A stretch of 64,000 nt of DNA from Paenibacillaceae bacterium (GTDB lineage: Bacteria > Bacillota > Bacilli > Paenibacillales > Paenibacillaceae), in the NCBI GenBank assembly GCA_900766135.1, contig CAAFUF010000015.1, positions 186,001 through 250,000 of the forward strand. The letters are read 5' to 3'. Positions 25,035 through 33,385 of the stretch are shown piece after piece. A model generated the notes under the pieces. It did no database searches, was not told the origin of the DNA, and worked only from the letters and a program-made list of their open reading frames with translations. The position numbers and the translations under genes are program-made. Positions within the stretch are counted from its first letter, which is position 1, and each line of letters opens with the position of its first letter.

Positions 25035-25177
25035 TTTGTGGAAGGTTATGGTATTATTGGTGGAGGAATTTGAATCTGAGGTGATAACCTTGCATGTAAC
25101 TCCAAGAGAACAATAGCCCACCCATTGTGTGGGAACATCACGCCTGTGAGCTTAATTTTTAGAAGGAGGAGATTTCC

Positions 25178-25561
25178 ATGAACCGAGATCAGGCCATTGG
25201 GTTGATTACGTCATATTTCAAATCATGGGTCGAGCAAAACGAAGATCAATTTAGACGCACAATCCATGAAGATGGTGTGGTAAGAGAATGCACGGGAGCC
25301 GTCATCCAAGGGAAACATCAACTGGAGCGATGGTTTACGGAGTGGAATGAAAGCGGAAACAAGGTGCTCTTTTGGAACATCCACCATATCGGTCTTGACC
25401 CCGAGAAGTTGTCTGCATTTGTTGAATGGACATTCAAATGTCGGTTTGAAGGGATCGAATACGAATGGGACGGGGCTAGTGTTGTGTATTTTCGAGATGC
25501 TCGTATCGTAGAATTAAACGAATACGAGATGAAGCGGGAGAAATTCCATCCCTACCAATAA
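25178..25561 (+). CDS. NTF2/SnoaL-like fold protein
   Basis: 127-residue protein with the cone-shaped alpha+beta pattern of SnoaL-like proteins: helix AIGLITSYFKSWVEQNEDQF, then HEDGVVRECTG, then FVEWTFKCRFEG and a closing YFRDARIVELNEYEM strand. Members are polyketide cyclases, isomerases or binding proteins, so no reaction can be assigned. AGAAGGAGGAG precedes the ATG. Confidence 0.8.
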   Translation: MNRDQAIGLITSYFKSWVEQNEDQFRRTIHEDGVVRECTGAVIQGKHQLERWFTEWNESGNKVLFWNIHHIGLDPEKLSAFVEWTFKCRFEGIEYEWDGASVVYFRDARIVELNEYEMKREKFHPYQ

Positions 25562-25576
25562 GCAGCAGGTGATAGG

Positions 25577-26146
25577 ATGAAGCGTATTTACCTCATAAGG
25601 CATTGTAAGGCAAACGGTCAGGAGCCTGCGGCGGAACTTACGGAAGAGGGGCTTTTTCAAGCGGAACAATTGGCGGATTTGTTAGGTGACCAAGCTATCG
25701 ATGGCATTGTTTCCAGTCCTTATCAAAGGGCAATCTCAACGATTCAACCGCTAGCAAAGCGATTAGACTTGCCCGTTCAAAGGGATGATCGGCTCTCCGA
25801 GCGGATTTTGTCTTCGAACGATTTGCCAAACTGGATGGATCACTTAAGGCTGTCGTTTGAAGATCTCGATTTGAAGTTACCGGGCGGCGAATCTTCACGC
25901 GAGGCCATGACTCGGGGAGTCGGCGCCCTCCAGGACCTCATTCAACGGCCGGATAAGAACATCGTCTTGGTGACGCACGGGAATTTGATGTCCCTGATCT
26001 TGAAATATTATGATGATTCATTTGGGTTCGAGGCATGGAGACGGCTTTCAAATCCGGATGTGTTTGAGCTTGGTTTCTTCAGCGATAAAGGAAGGGATAT
26101 CAAGCGGCTGTGGATACAGGCCGACTACCATCAAAGGAGGTTGTAA
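25577..26146 (+). CDS. Histidine phosphatase (phosphoglycerate mutase superfamily)
   Basis: 189-residue phosphatase of branch 1. The usual RHG motif is RHC here (LIRHCKA, phospho-His H9), the distal acid/base area is ERILSSNDLP, and the second His H134 lies in VTHGN. R8, H9 and H134 are intact, so it should be active. The substrate is probably a small phosphorylated metabolite. It follows the SnoaL-like gene by 15 nt and is followed within 3 nt by an APH-like kinase gene. Confidence 0.88.
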   Translation: MKRIYLIRHCKANGQEPAAELTEEGLFQAEQLADLLGDQAIDGIVSSPYQRAISTIQPLAKRLDLPVQRDDRLSERILSSNDLPNWMDHLRLSFEDLDLKLPGGESSREAMTRGVGALQDLIQRPDKNIVLVTHGNLMSLILKYYDDSFGFEAWRRLSNPDVFELGFFSDKGRDIKRLWIQADYHQRRL

Positions 26147-26148
26147 AC

Positions 26149-26943
26149 TTGTCCGAACACGAAGAAATCCTGAATGGCGGAAATATCAATAAGGTCGTGA
26201 GAGTCGGGGGAACCGTACGAAGAGAGGCCGAGCCCAATCCTTATGTCTATGATTTGCTCAAGCATCTTGAAACCCAAGGGTTTGTCCACTCTCCGAGATA
26301 CTTGGGGCATGATGATCAGGGGAGGGAAATCCTTACCTACCTTGAAGGGGATGTGCCCGGCAACCGCTATCCGGAAATCGAAGCCTATATGTGGTCCGAC
26401 AATGTGCTAAGTGAACTGGCCCAGCTTCTGAGAAGCTACCATGAGGCTACCTTAGGATTTACTTCGTCCATGGATTCGATGAACGGCTACCCCGATAAGG
26501 CCTTACATGAAGTCGTCTGCCATAACGATGCGGCATTGTATAACGTTGTGTTTCATCACAACCGGCCGGCAGGTCTTATTGATTTTGACATGGCCGGGCC
26601 CGGTCCGCGGTTGTGGGATATCGCCTACACCTTGTACACCTCCGTTCCCCTCGCAGGTTTTTCGCCGGGGGAAGCTGACTGCGAGGTTGTGCCTTATGAT
26701 CAAAAACGTCATGCTGCTTCGCGAAAGAGAAGGATCGAGCGATTCTGTCAATCCTATGGAATAAACGTTCCGGGAGACCTCAAGGATTGGGTCATTTCCC
26801 GAATCCAAGCCATGTGCACTACCCTTTCCGAGCGCGCCGCTTCAGGAGAGCCTGCTTTTATTAAGCTGGTTGAGGAAGGCCATTTAGCCCACTACGAGAA
26901 AGAGGTTCGGTTTCTTGAGGCGCATTTTGAGGATTGGACTTAA
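26149..26943 (+). CDS. Aminoglycoside phosphotransferase-like (APH) kinase
   Basis: 264-residue kinase of the APH/choline-kinase fold. The catalytic loop is CHNDAALYNVVF (D127 as base), followed by the metal-binding IDFDMAGPGPRLWDIAY (D145 and D147). The TTG start at 26149 is supported by AAAGGAGG 8 nt upstream; the ATG at 26110 lies inside the phosphatase and has no ribosome site. The ATP-binding N-lobe is short (KVVRVGGTVRRE). It may inactivate an antibiotic or phosphorylate a sugar or amino-alcohol; resistance is not demonstrated. Confidence 0.85.
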   Translation: MSEHEEILNGGNINKVVRVGGTVRREAEPNPYVYDLLKHLETQGFVHSPRYLGHDDQGREILTYLEGDVPGNRYPEIEAYMWSDNVLSELAQLLRSYHEATLGFTSSMDSMNGYPDKALHEVVCHNDAALYNVVFHHNRPAGLIDFDMAGPGPRLWDIAYTLYTSVPLAGFSPGEADCEVVPYDQKRHAASRKRRIERFCQSYGINVPGDLKDWVISRIQAMCTTLSERAASGEPAFIKLVEEGHLAHYEKEVRFLEAHFEDWT

Positions 26944-26967
26944 CACCTTAGTAAAAGGCGGTATAAA

Positions 26968-27474
26968 ATGAACTATCCGAAGATGGAAACCGAAAGACTA
27001 TTCATGAGAGAATTAACCTTGGCTGATGCCGAGGCGGTATTCCGGCATTTATCGGTGCCGGAAGTTACGAGATTTATGGATATTGAGGTTTGTAAAGATG
27101 TGCAGGAGGCCGAAGAGATCATCGCCTTCCATCTCCAGGACTCGGGATGCCGGTACGGATTATTCAGCAAAGAAACCGACGAACTTATCGGGACCTGCGG
27201 TTACCATTGTTGGTCTGCCGAAGGGAATCGGGAAACCAAAGCGGAAATCGGGTTTGATTTAGCTCCGGGTTATTGGGGCAAGGGAATGATGCAAGAAGCC
27301 CTAAACCCGTTGATCCGCATAGGATTTGAACTTATGGGGTTGGACTTTATTGAGGCGACGACGGAAATCGATAACATCCCATCTCAGAGGCTGCTTCAGA
27401 AGCTGGGATTTCACCGAGAAAGTGAGCTAAAGGAAGGACTATTGTATTTTACTTTGAGGAGAAAGATGATGTGA
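26968..27474 (+). CDS. RimJ/RimL-type GNAT acetyltransferase
   Basis: 168-residue acetyltransferase beginning METERLFMRELTLADAEAVF-like, the classic RimJ/RimL opening, with acetyl-CoA loop GYWGKGMMQEAL and LLQKLGFHRESEL. It overlaps the next gene by 4 nt. Confidence 0.88.
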   Translation: MNYPKMETERLFMRELTLADAEAVFRHLSVPEVTRFMDIEVCKDVQEAEEIIAFHLQDSGCRYGLFSKETDELIGTCGYHCWSAEGNRETKAEIGFDLAPGYWGKGMMQEALNPLIRIGFELMGLDFIEATTEIDNIPSQRLLQKLGFHRESELKEGLLYFTLRRKMM

Positions 27475-27899
27475 GCACGGAATACACCGTAATTCATAGA
27501 GTGCCTACGTTGGAAGAATACATTAGACTTTGTACCGCTGTAGGCTGGAAAGAGTTTATGAACTTTGAGGTTGCAGAGAAGTCGTTACGCCAATCGATAT
27601 TCGGCGTTGTGGTGGAGCGGAATGGTGAAGTGATTGGGATGGGGCGGATCGTGGGCGACGGGCAGATTTATTTTTACATTCAGGATGTTGCCGTAGATCC
27701 CGATCATCAAGGCCAGGGCGTCGGAAGATGGATGATGGGGGCTTTAATGAATTACTTGAAGGAAAATGCTCCTGAAAAAGCGTTCGTGGGCTTGTTTGCC
27801 TCTCAAGGGAAGGAAGCGTTCTACCGTCGGTTCGGGCTTAACGACCATGAAGGAATGACCGGAATGTTTGGCGTAGTGATCGAACGTAAAATTGGATAA
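27471..27899 (+). CDS. GNAT acetyltransferase
   Basis: 142-residue GNAT protein with GTG start overlapping the stop of the preceding gene. Acetyl-CoA loop DHQGQGVGRWMMGALM preceded by IQDVAVDP, and C-terminal FYRRFGL. Resembles the small YitI/YjcF-like group. Substrate unknown. Confidence 0.87.
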   Translation: MSTEYTVIHRVPTLEEYIRLCTAVGWKEFMNFEVAEKSLRQSIFGVVVERNGEVIGMGRIVGDGQIYFYIQDVAVDPDHQGQGVGRWMMGALMNYLKENAPEKAFVGLFASQGKEAFYRRFGLNDHEGMTGMFGVVIERKIG

Positions 27900-27978
27900 G
27901 AGGAAGCACAGATCACAAATGACCCAGCCCTAAGAACTAAGCGATCCAGGCGGGGTTGTTTCTATATTGGGGGGCCAA

Positions 27979-28419
27979 ATGAGAATCGAGCAAGCAAATC
28001 AAACCAATCTGGATGCCGTAACTGATCTAGCGTTGAAGCTTTGGCCGGAACATGAATGGACGGAACTGCGAAACGAGTTCGAAGAACTGCTGGTATCCGA
28101 GAAAGATCAGGTCTATCTTGCCGCCATTGAAAGTAGCTATATCGGCTTCCTGCACATGTCCCTCCGCTTTGATTACGTTGAAGGTTCCCGTTCGAGTCCC
28201 GTCGGGTATGTGGAAGGAATCTATGTGGACGAGGATCATCGAAATCAGGGCGTCTCTAGGAAGTTGGTAGAGGCGGGGGAAGCATGGGCGAAGTCTCGGG
28301 GATGTAAAGAGTTGGGATCGGATACAGGTTGGGATAACCATGTAAGCCAGGAGTTTCACCAAAAGATTGGATTTAGGGAAGCCGGAAGAATCGTGGCGTT
28401 TATTAAGGAGATAGATTAG
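27979..28419 (+). CDS. AAC(6')-I-like aminoglycoside N-acetyltransferase
   Basis: 146-residue GNAT enzyme with clear similarity to the chromosomal aminoglycoside 6'-N-acetyltransferase AAC(6')-I group. Shared stretches include the opening with ALKLWPEHEW, the strand RFDYVEGSRSSPVGYVEGIY, the acetyl-CoA loop DEDHRNQGVSRKLVE, and SDTGWDNHVSQEFHQKIGF. These enzymes acetylate the 6'-amino group of kanamycin/tobramycin-type drugs, reducing ribosome binding. ATG 27979 follows a GGGGGG-rich site; the TTG at 27967 was rejected. Whether it confers resistance is inference. Confidence 0.85.
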   Translation: MRIEQANQTNLDAVTDLALKLWPEHEWTELRNEFEELLVSEKDQVYLAAIESSYIGFLHMSLRFDYVEGSRSSPVGYVEGIYVDEDHRNQGVSRKLVEAGEAWAKSRGCKELGSDTGWDNHVSQEFHQKIGFREAGRIVAFIKEID

Positions 28420-28440
28420 CTTAACTCAGGGGGAGCTAAC

Positions 28441-28845
28441 GTGAACATTGAATATGCTACCGAAGCAGACATCCGTTACATCACCGAAAGGGACAAGCAT
28501 ATCGCCAAGCTGCTGATTCCAACCAAAGTGATGGCGAAGGAGATCTACATCCTTCGGGAATCCGAACAAGAGATCGGCTGGATGAGGTACGGTTATTTTT
28601 GGGACAACACGCCGTTTATGAACCTGATCTGGATCGACGAGCCTTATCGGGGTCAGGGATTTGGCAAGCAGGTCGTCTTGCATTGGGAAGAACAAATGAA
28701 AGGGCAGGGGTTCCAGGTCGTGATGACCTCGACGCAATCCAACGAGGAGGCGCAGCATTTCTACCGGAAGCTAGGATATGTGGACGTCGGGTGTTTGTTA
28801 CAAGAGGGGGATCCGCTCGAGGTGATTTTGTTCAAAAAACTATAG
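28441..28845 (+). CDS. GNAT acetyltransferase
   Basis: 134-residue GNAT protein, GTG start with GGGGGAG upstream. Acetyl-CoA loop EPYRGQGFGKQVVLHWEEQM and the C-terminal block AQHFYRKLGYVDVG. Last gene of the accessory block, closed by a terminator. Confidence 0.87.
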   Translation: MNIEYATEADIRYITERDKHIAKLLIPTKVMAKEIYILRESEQEIGWMRYGYFWDNTPFMNLIWIDEPYRGQGFGKQVVLHWEEQMKGQGFQVVMTSTQSNEEAQHFYRKLGYVDVGCLLQEGDPLEVILFKKL

Positions 28846-28855
28846 TCTGGAAAAA

Positions 28856-28903
28856 CAAAGCAGGAGGGAATCGGCGAGGCCGGTTTCCTCCTGCTTTGTT
28901 TTT
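28856..28903 (+). terminator. Terminator closing the GNAT block
   Basis: CAAAGCAGGAGGGAA pairs with TTTCCTCCTGCTTTG and is followed by five Ts. Confidence 0.85.
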
Positions 28904-29013
28904 CGGGCGATATAAGGTCGTTGTCTGGAATTCCTGCCGCTTCTACGATAAAGGGGAAACAGTCGAGTTCTTCGACCGTTGGACTACTACCTTGCATAGA
29001 AGAGGTGACGTCG

Positions 29014-30030
29014 ATGAAAACGATTCTAGAGCTGGAGCAGCGATTAAGCGAGCCCTCAGACCGGTTGGTCCGGGACCTGGCCCGACTGGACGGCGATGTT
29101 CTGATTCTGGGCGTCGGCGGGAAAATGGGCCCCAGCTTGGCGAAGCTGCTTGCCCGGGGCTTGGCAGCCGCAGGGAAGAACGCGAAGGTCACCGGCGTCT
29201 CCCGGTTCGCCTCGGGTACGCTGCGGGAGGAGATGGAGGCCGCGGGCATCCGCACCATTTCGGCGGATCTGCTGGATGAAACGGCGTTGTCGCTTTTGCC
29301 GGAGGTACCAAATGTCATTTACCTGGCCGGCCACAAATTCGGGACGACCGGGCGAGAGCATTATACCTGGGCGATGAATGCCTATCTGCCGGGGCGGGTG
29401 GCGGAGAAATTCAAGGCCTCGCGGATCGTGGCCTTCTCGTCCGGCAATATTTACCCGCTGACAGCGGTCACCAAGGGCGGGGCCTCGGAGGAAACCGCTC
29501 CCGCGCCGATCGGCGAATACGCGCAATCCTGCTTGGGGCGGGAGCGGGTGTTTGAGTATTTTTCCCGCAAGAATGGTACCCCGCTCGTCAATTTCCGATT
29601 GAATTACGCGATTGATCTGCGGTACGGCATCTTGCTGGAGGTGGCCAAAGCGGTGAAGGAACAAGAGCCCATCGACCTGAACATGGGCCTGGTCAACGTC
29701 ATTTGGCAGGGGGACGCCAATGAGATGGCGATCCGTTCGTTGCTGTACTGCGATTCGCCCCCGAAGACGATCAACGTCACCGGGCCGGAGACGGTATCGA
29801 TCCGTTGGCTGGCCGAACGGTTTGGCGAGGCCTTCGGGATCCGGCCGGTATTCACCGGGGAGGAACAGGCGACCGCGCTGTTAAGCAATGCTTCCGCTTC
29901 GCATGCTTTATTGGGATATCCGCGGGTTTCGCTGCGACAGATGATGCGTTGGACGGCGGATTGGATCGAAGCGGGCGGCGAGACGCTGGGGAAACCGACG
30001 CATTTTCAGGAAAGGGGAGGGGTTTTCTGA
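29014..30030 (+). CDS. NAD-binding epimerase/dehydratase-like protein, atypical active site
   Basis: 338-residue extended-SDR (Rossmann) protein. The cofactor loop is GVGGKMGPS. The catalytic tetrad region has Ser in VAFSSGNIYP and Tyr in GEYAQSCLGRE, but the YxxxK lysine is Cys here, so classic epimerase chemistry is doubtful. Such proteins occur near uronate and modified-sugar catabolism genes; a uronate dehydrogenase-like role is possible but not shown. AGAGGTGA precedes ATG 29014. It overlaps the next gene (ATG inside TGA) and opens the 11-gene locus. Confidence 0.82.
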   Translation: MKTILELEQRLSEPSDRLVRDLARLDGDVLILGVGGKMGPSLAKLLARGLAAAGKNAKVTGVSRFASGTLREEMEAAGIRTISADLLDETALSLLPEVPNVIYLAGHKFGTTGREHYTWAMNAYLPGRVAEKFKASRIVAFSSGNIYPLTAVTKGGASEETAPAPIGEYAQSCLGRERVFEYFSRKNGTPLVNFRLNYAIDLRYGILLEVAKAVKEQEPIDLNMGLVNVIWQGDANEMAIRSLLYCDSPPKTINVTGPETVSIRWLAERFGEAFGIRPVFTGEEQATALLSNASASHALLGYPRVSLRQMMRWTADWIEAGGETLGKPTHFQERGGVF

Positions 30031-31106
30031 TGGGCGGTTATCCTCGGCTCAAACCCGAGCTGCACCAGCTGCTGCACCGCGGAACGGTGATCCCCGCGCA
30101 CCCGCTGGCGCTGGACGCGGCGCGCCGGTTGGATGAGCGCCGGCAACGCGCGTTGACGCGGTATTATGTCGCCGCCGGCAGCGGCGGGATCGCAGTGGGG
30201 GTCCACTCGACGCAATTTCAAATCCGCGATCCCGAGATCGGCTTGTTCGAGCCGGTACTCCGCCTTGCCGCCGAGGAGGTGGAAGCCGCGGGGCTTAGGC
30301 GCCCGTTCCTCAAAGTGGCGGGCATTTGCGGCCCAACCGAGCAAGCGGTTCGCGAAGCCGAACTGGCCGCCGGGCTCGGTTATGACCTGGGGCTGGTCAG
30401 CAACGGCGGGCTGGCGAACTGCAGCGAGGCGGAGCTGATCCGCCGCACCGAAGCGATCTCCGCAGTGCTTCCCGTCTGCGGCTTTTACTTGCAGCCGGCC
30501 GTTGGCGGGAAGCGGCTCAGTTATGCTTTTTGGCGGGAACTGGCGGAGCTGCCGGGGGTTAAGGCGATCAAGATCGCCCCCTTTAACCGTTATCAAACCT
30601 TGGACGTCGTGCGGGCGGTTTGCGAGTCCAGCCGCCGGGACGATATCGCGTTATATACCGGAAACGACGATAACCTCGTTGCCGATTTGCTCACGGCATA
30701 CCGTCTACGCACCGAGACAGGCCAAACCGTGGAAAAGCGCATCGTCGGCGGTCTGCTGGGCCACTGGGCAGTATGGACGTCCAAAGCGGTGGAGCTGCTC
30801 GAGGAGATCATCGCCCTTCGCAAAAGCGGCGCTGCCATCCCCACGGAGCTTTTAGCCCGTGGCGTACGGATCACCGATGCGAATGCGGCTTTTTTTGACG
30901 CGGCCAACGGGTTTAAAGGCTGTCTCCCCGGCATCCATGAAGTGCTGCGGCGCCAAGGCTTGCTGGCCGGACGCTGGTGCCTCGATCCCGAGGAAGAGCT
31001 GTCGCCCGGACAAATTGCAGAAATTGATCGCGTTTATCGCGCATATCCTGATCTTAACGATGATCGGTTTGTCCAAGAAGGGTTGGAGCAGTGGCTGGGA
31101 GTTTAA
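30030..31106 (+). CDS. Dihydrodipicolinate synthase (DHDPS/NAL)-family aldolase, copy 1
   Basis: 358-residue TIM-barrel protein of the class I aldolase DHDPS family. The strand-6 Schiff-base lysine is probably the one in GVKAIKIAPFNRYQTLDVV, and the GlyXX loop and LYTGNDDN strand are visible. Family members condense or cleave pyruvate-type 2-keto acids (DapA, NanA, KdgD). It is about 60 residues longer than usual, with extensions at both ends. AGGGGAGGGG precedes the start. In this locus it may cleave a 2-keto-deoxy sugar acid. Confidence 0.85.
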   Translation: MGGYPRLKPELHQLLHRGTVIPAHPLALDAARRLDERRQRALTRYYVAAGSGGIAVGVHSTQFQIRDPEIGLFEPVLRLAAEEVEAAGLRRPFLKVAGICGPTEQAVREAELAAGLGYDLGLVSNGGLANCSEAELIRRTEAISAVLPVCGFYLQPAVGGKRLSYAFWRELAELPGVKAIKIAPFNRYQTLDVVRAVCESSRRDDIALYTGNDDNLVADLLTAYRLRTETGQTVEKRIVGGLLGHWAVWTSKAVELLEEIIALRKSGAAIPTELLARGVRITDANAAFFDAANGFKGCLPGIHEVLRRQGLLAGRWCLDPEEELSPGQIAEIDRVYRAYPDLNDDRFVQEGLEQWLGV

Positions 31107-31176
31107 CTTTAAAGGCATCTTCAAGGCCGAAGGCCATTGGCAAGAGAGATGAGTCATGAAGGAGGCAAGTAGACCC

Positions 31177-33246
31177 ATGGCGTTAGGAGAGCATGGAAAC
31201 CTGGGAACACGGCGTTTTTACTGGGGCGAGGAGGATCGTCCTTTCATCGTGGATACCTGCCGCAAGCATTGGCCCGAGGAAGTGGAACAGGTGCTCCACC
31301 GTGCCGATTTGGCCGCGAGGAACACGTTTATTTTCACCCATCGCTGGGATATGGAGCGCTGCGAAGAAGAAGTCGCCTTCCCGAACGGCATGGATTGGTA
31401 TTACCGGCACAACGAGGATCTGGAGTGGCTCGTGATGCTGAACCGGGCGAGGTACATGGGCGAACTGGGGCAAGCCTATTGGTTTACCGGCCTGGAATCG
31501 TATGCTCAGGCGTATATCCGGCTGCTGAAGGATTGGATGGGGCAAAACCCGTTAACCGAAGCGGAAGTGCGGGAGAGCAAAGGCCGTAACTTCAATGTCA
31601 AAGATACCTGGCGCAAGCTGGACAGCGGCATCCGAATCACCCACTGGCTCAAAGGATATTATTGCGTGCGCGAATCGGAGTTTTGGGGGGCGGAAGAAGA
31701 GGCGGTTTTCCTCGAAGCGGTTCGCCGGCACGGGATGTACCTGCACATCGCCTATACGCCGCATGACCGGCAAAGCAATTGGGGGTTTCTCGAAACGAAC
31801 GGCCTGCTTCAATTGGCACTGCTTTTTCCCGAGGTGGAAGAAGCGGCAACCTGGCTGCAAACCGCGATCCAGCGCTTGGCCGAGATGTGCCCGCTCCAGG
31901 TTTTTGACGACGGCCTGCAAAATGAACAAAGCAGCATGTATCATCACGAGGTGCTGCATTGCCTGTTCGAATCGGTGTGGCTTGCGGAGCTTAACGGCAT
32001 CGCGCTGCCGCCCGTCCTGCACGATACCTTAAACCGCATGTACACCGCCTCGCTGACGATCATCCAGCCGGATGGACGCCAGCCGAATTTTAGCGACAGC
32101 GACAGTACGGATATCCGGGACGTTCTCGCGAGAGGGGCCGTGCTGTACTGGCGAGGCGATCTGAAATCGCAAGCCTATGCTTCATTGGATTACGAAGGAA
32201 TCTGGTATTTCGCGGAAAAAGGGTTCGAGCTATATGAGAAACTTGAAGCCGCCGCGCCGGAGTTCGTCTCCAAGGAACTGGCGCAAGGCGGTTATGCCTT
32301 CATGCGCAGCGATTGGCAGCCCACGGCCCGCTACCTTTGGTTCGATAACGGCCATATGGACGTGATTCGGGCCCACGGACATGACGATGCCCTGCACATC
32401 AGCTTGTTTGCTTACGGCCGCGAGTTTCTGGCCGATCCGGGACGCTACACCTACATGGAAACCCGTGATCGCCAGTATTTCAAGGAATCGCTGCAGCATA
32501 ACACGATTTCCGTCGATGGATGGACGATATCGGACTATGTGGATTCCTGGAAGTGGAGGAACGTCGCTCGTTCACTCGGCCGCGTATGGCGGACGTCCCC
32601 GGAATACGATTATGCCCAAGGGGGACATGACGGCTATTGGCGCTTGCCCCATCCGGTTCAGGTGATGCGGCAAATCCTGTTCGTGAAGCCGGATTATTGG
32701 GTTGTCGTCGATACCTGCCGGTCCCATGGCGACGAGGAACACGCCTATGTGTTGCCGTTTCATTTGGCCGAGGGGCTGGAGGTGCGGTTTCAGGCCGAGG
32801 GTCGCCTCGTGATCGGAGACGCCGGTGAAAGTGAAGGGGCGGTGCTGCGGATCCTTCCGCTTCATCCTGCGAAAATCGACGTCGAACCCAGCTGGATATC
32901 GCGCAATTATAACGAGAAGACGCCCGCCTGCAAAGTCGTCCTTCGTCAATCCGGCCAAGGGTTTACGAAGTTTGTCACGGTGTTGTATCCTGCCCGGCGG
33001 CAGAGCGAGGCTGCGCCGGTCATCCGGGAGCTGGACGTCCTGGACAGCTATGGCAGCCCGGTCCCGAAGGAACTGGCGACAGCCCTTGCGATCACGCATG
33101 ACGGCGGGGAGGATGCGGCGTTATTTTCGCACCAGGGACCTCGGGGGTATCAATTTGCCGGCGTTCACCTGAGCGGGGATGTGCTGCTGGTTCGCCGATC
33201 TCGCACGGCATCGTCCTCCGTCCAGACGTTTATCGTGAAGGTCTAG
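31177..33246 (+). CDS. Heparinase II/III-like polysaccharide lyase, cytoplasmic
   Basis: 689-residue lyase of the heparinase II/III fold: an alpha/alpha toroid (about 60-330) and a beta-sandwich (about 350-680). Catalytic-type residues are Y255/H256 in QSSMYHHEVL, and H400/H402 in IRAHGHDDALH, which usually helps bind metal. It eliminates uronate-linked glycosidic bonds, leaving 4,5-unsaturated ends. There is no signal peptide, so it acts on imported oligosaccharides. ATG 31177 follows AAGGAGG by 11 nt; ATG 31156 has no site. The sugar cleaved (GAG-like, alginate-like or another uronan) cannot be decided here. Confidence 0.88.
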   Translation: MALGEHGNLGTRRFYWGEEDRPFIVDTCRKHWPEEVEQVLHRADLAARNTFIFTHRWDMERCEEEVAFPNGMDWYYRHNEDLEWLVMLNRARYMGELGQAYWFTGLESYAQAYIRLLKDWMGQNPLTEAEVRESKGRNFNVKDTWRKLDSGIRITHWLKGYYCVRESEFWGAEEEAVFLEAVRRHGMYLHIAYTPHDRQSNWGFLETNGLLQLALLFPEVEEAATWLQTAIQRLAEMCPLQVFDDGLQNEQSSMYHHEVLHCLFESVWLAELNGIALPPVLHDTLNRMYTASLTIIQPDGRQPNFSDSDSTDIRDVLARGAVLYWRGDLKSQAYASLDYEGIWYFAEKGFELYEKLEAAAPEFVSKELAQGGYAFMRSDWQPTARYLWFDNGHMDVIRAHGHDDALHISLFAYGREFLADPGRYTYMETRDRQYFKESLQHNTISVDGWTISDYVDSWKWRNVARSLGRVWRTSPEYDYAQGGHDGYWRLPHPVQVMRQILFVKPDYWVVVDTCRSHGDEEHAYVLPFHLAEGLEVRFQAEGRLVIGDAGESEGAVLRILPLHPAKIDVEPSWISRNYNEKTPACKVVLRQSGQGFTKFVTVLYPARRQSEAAPVIRELDVLDSYGSPVPKELATALAITHDGGEDAALFSHQGPRGYQFAGVHLSGDVLLVRRSRTASSSVQTFIVKV

Positions 33247-33342
33247 CGTACGCACGATTTTGGGGCGATTTAAGGACGTTGAACTCTAATTCAGGGTCCA
33301 TTACTTTGAAGATAACTACAACACCACTCTCATCGACCTTCT

Positions 33343-33356
33343 TGAAAAAGCTTACA
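33343..33356 (+). promoter_or_regulatory. Weak cre-like site before the importer
   Basis: TGAAAAAGCTTACA matches the cre consensus at 13 of 14 positions, but the mismatch is in the central CG, which normally matters most. It lies 30 nt before the binding-protein gene. Confidence 0.25.
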
Positions 33357-33385
33357 CGGGGTGGAATTAAGCAAGGGGGATGGAA

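Noticed and set aside
26110..26148. ATG start for the APH-like kinase
   Set aside because: It lies in the phosphatase gene without a ribosome site; TTG 26149 follows AAAGGAGG at ideal spacing.
28180..28215. tRNA T-arm-like sequence (GTTCGAGTCCC)
   Set aside because: It encodes part of the conserved strand of the AAC(6')-like enzyme, and no acceptor, D or anticodon arms surround it.
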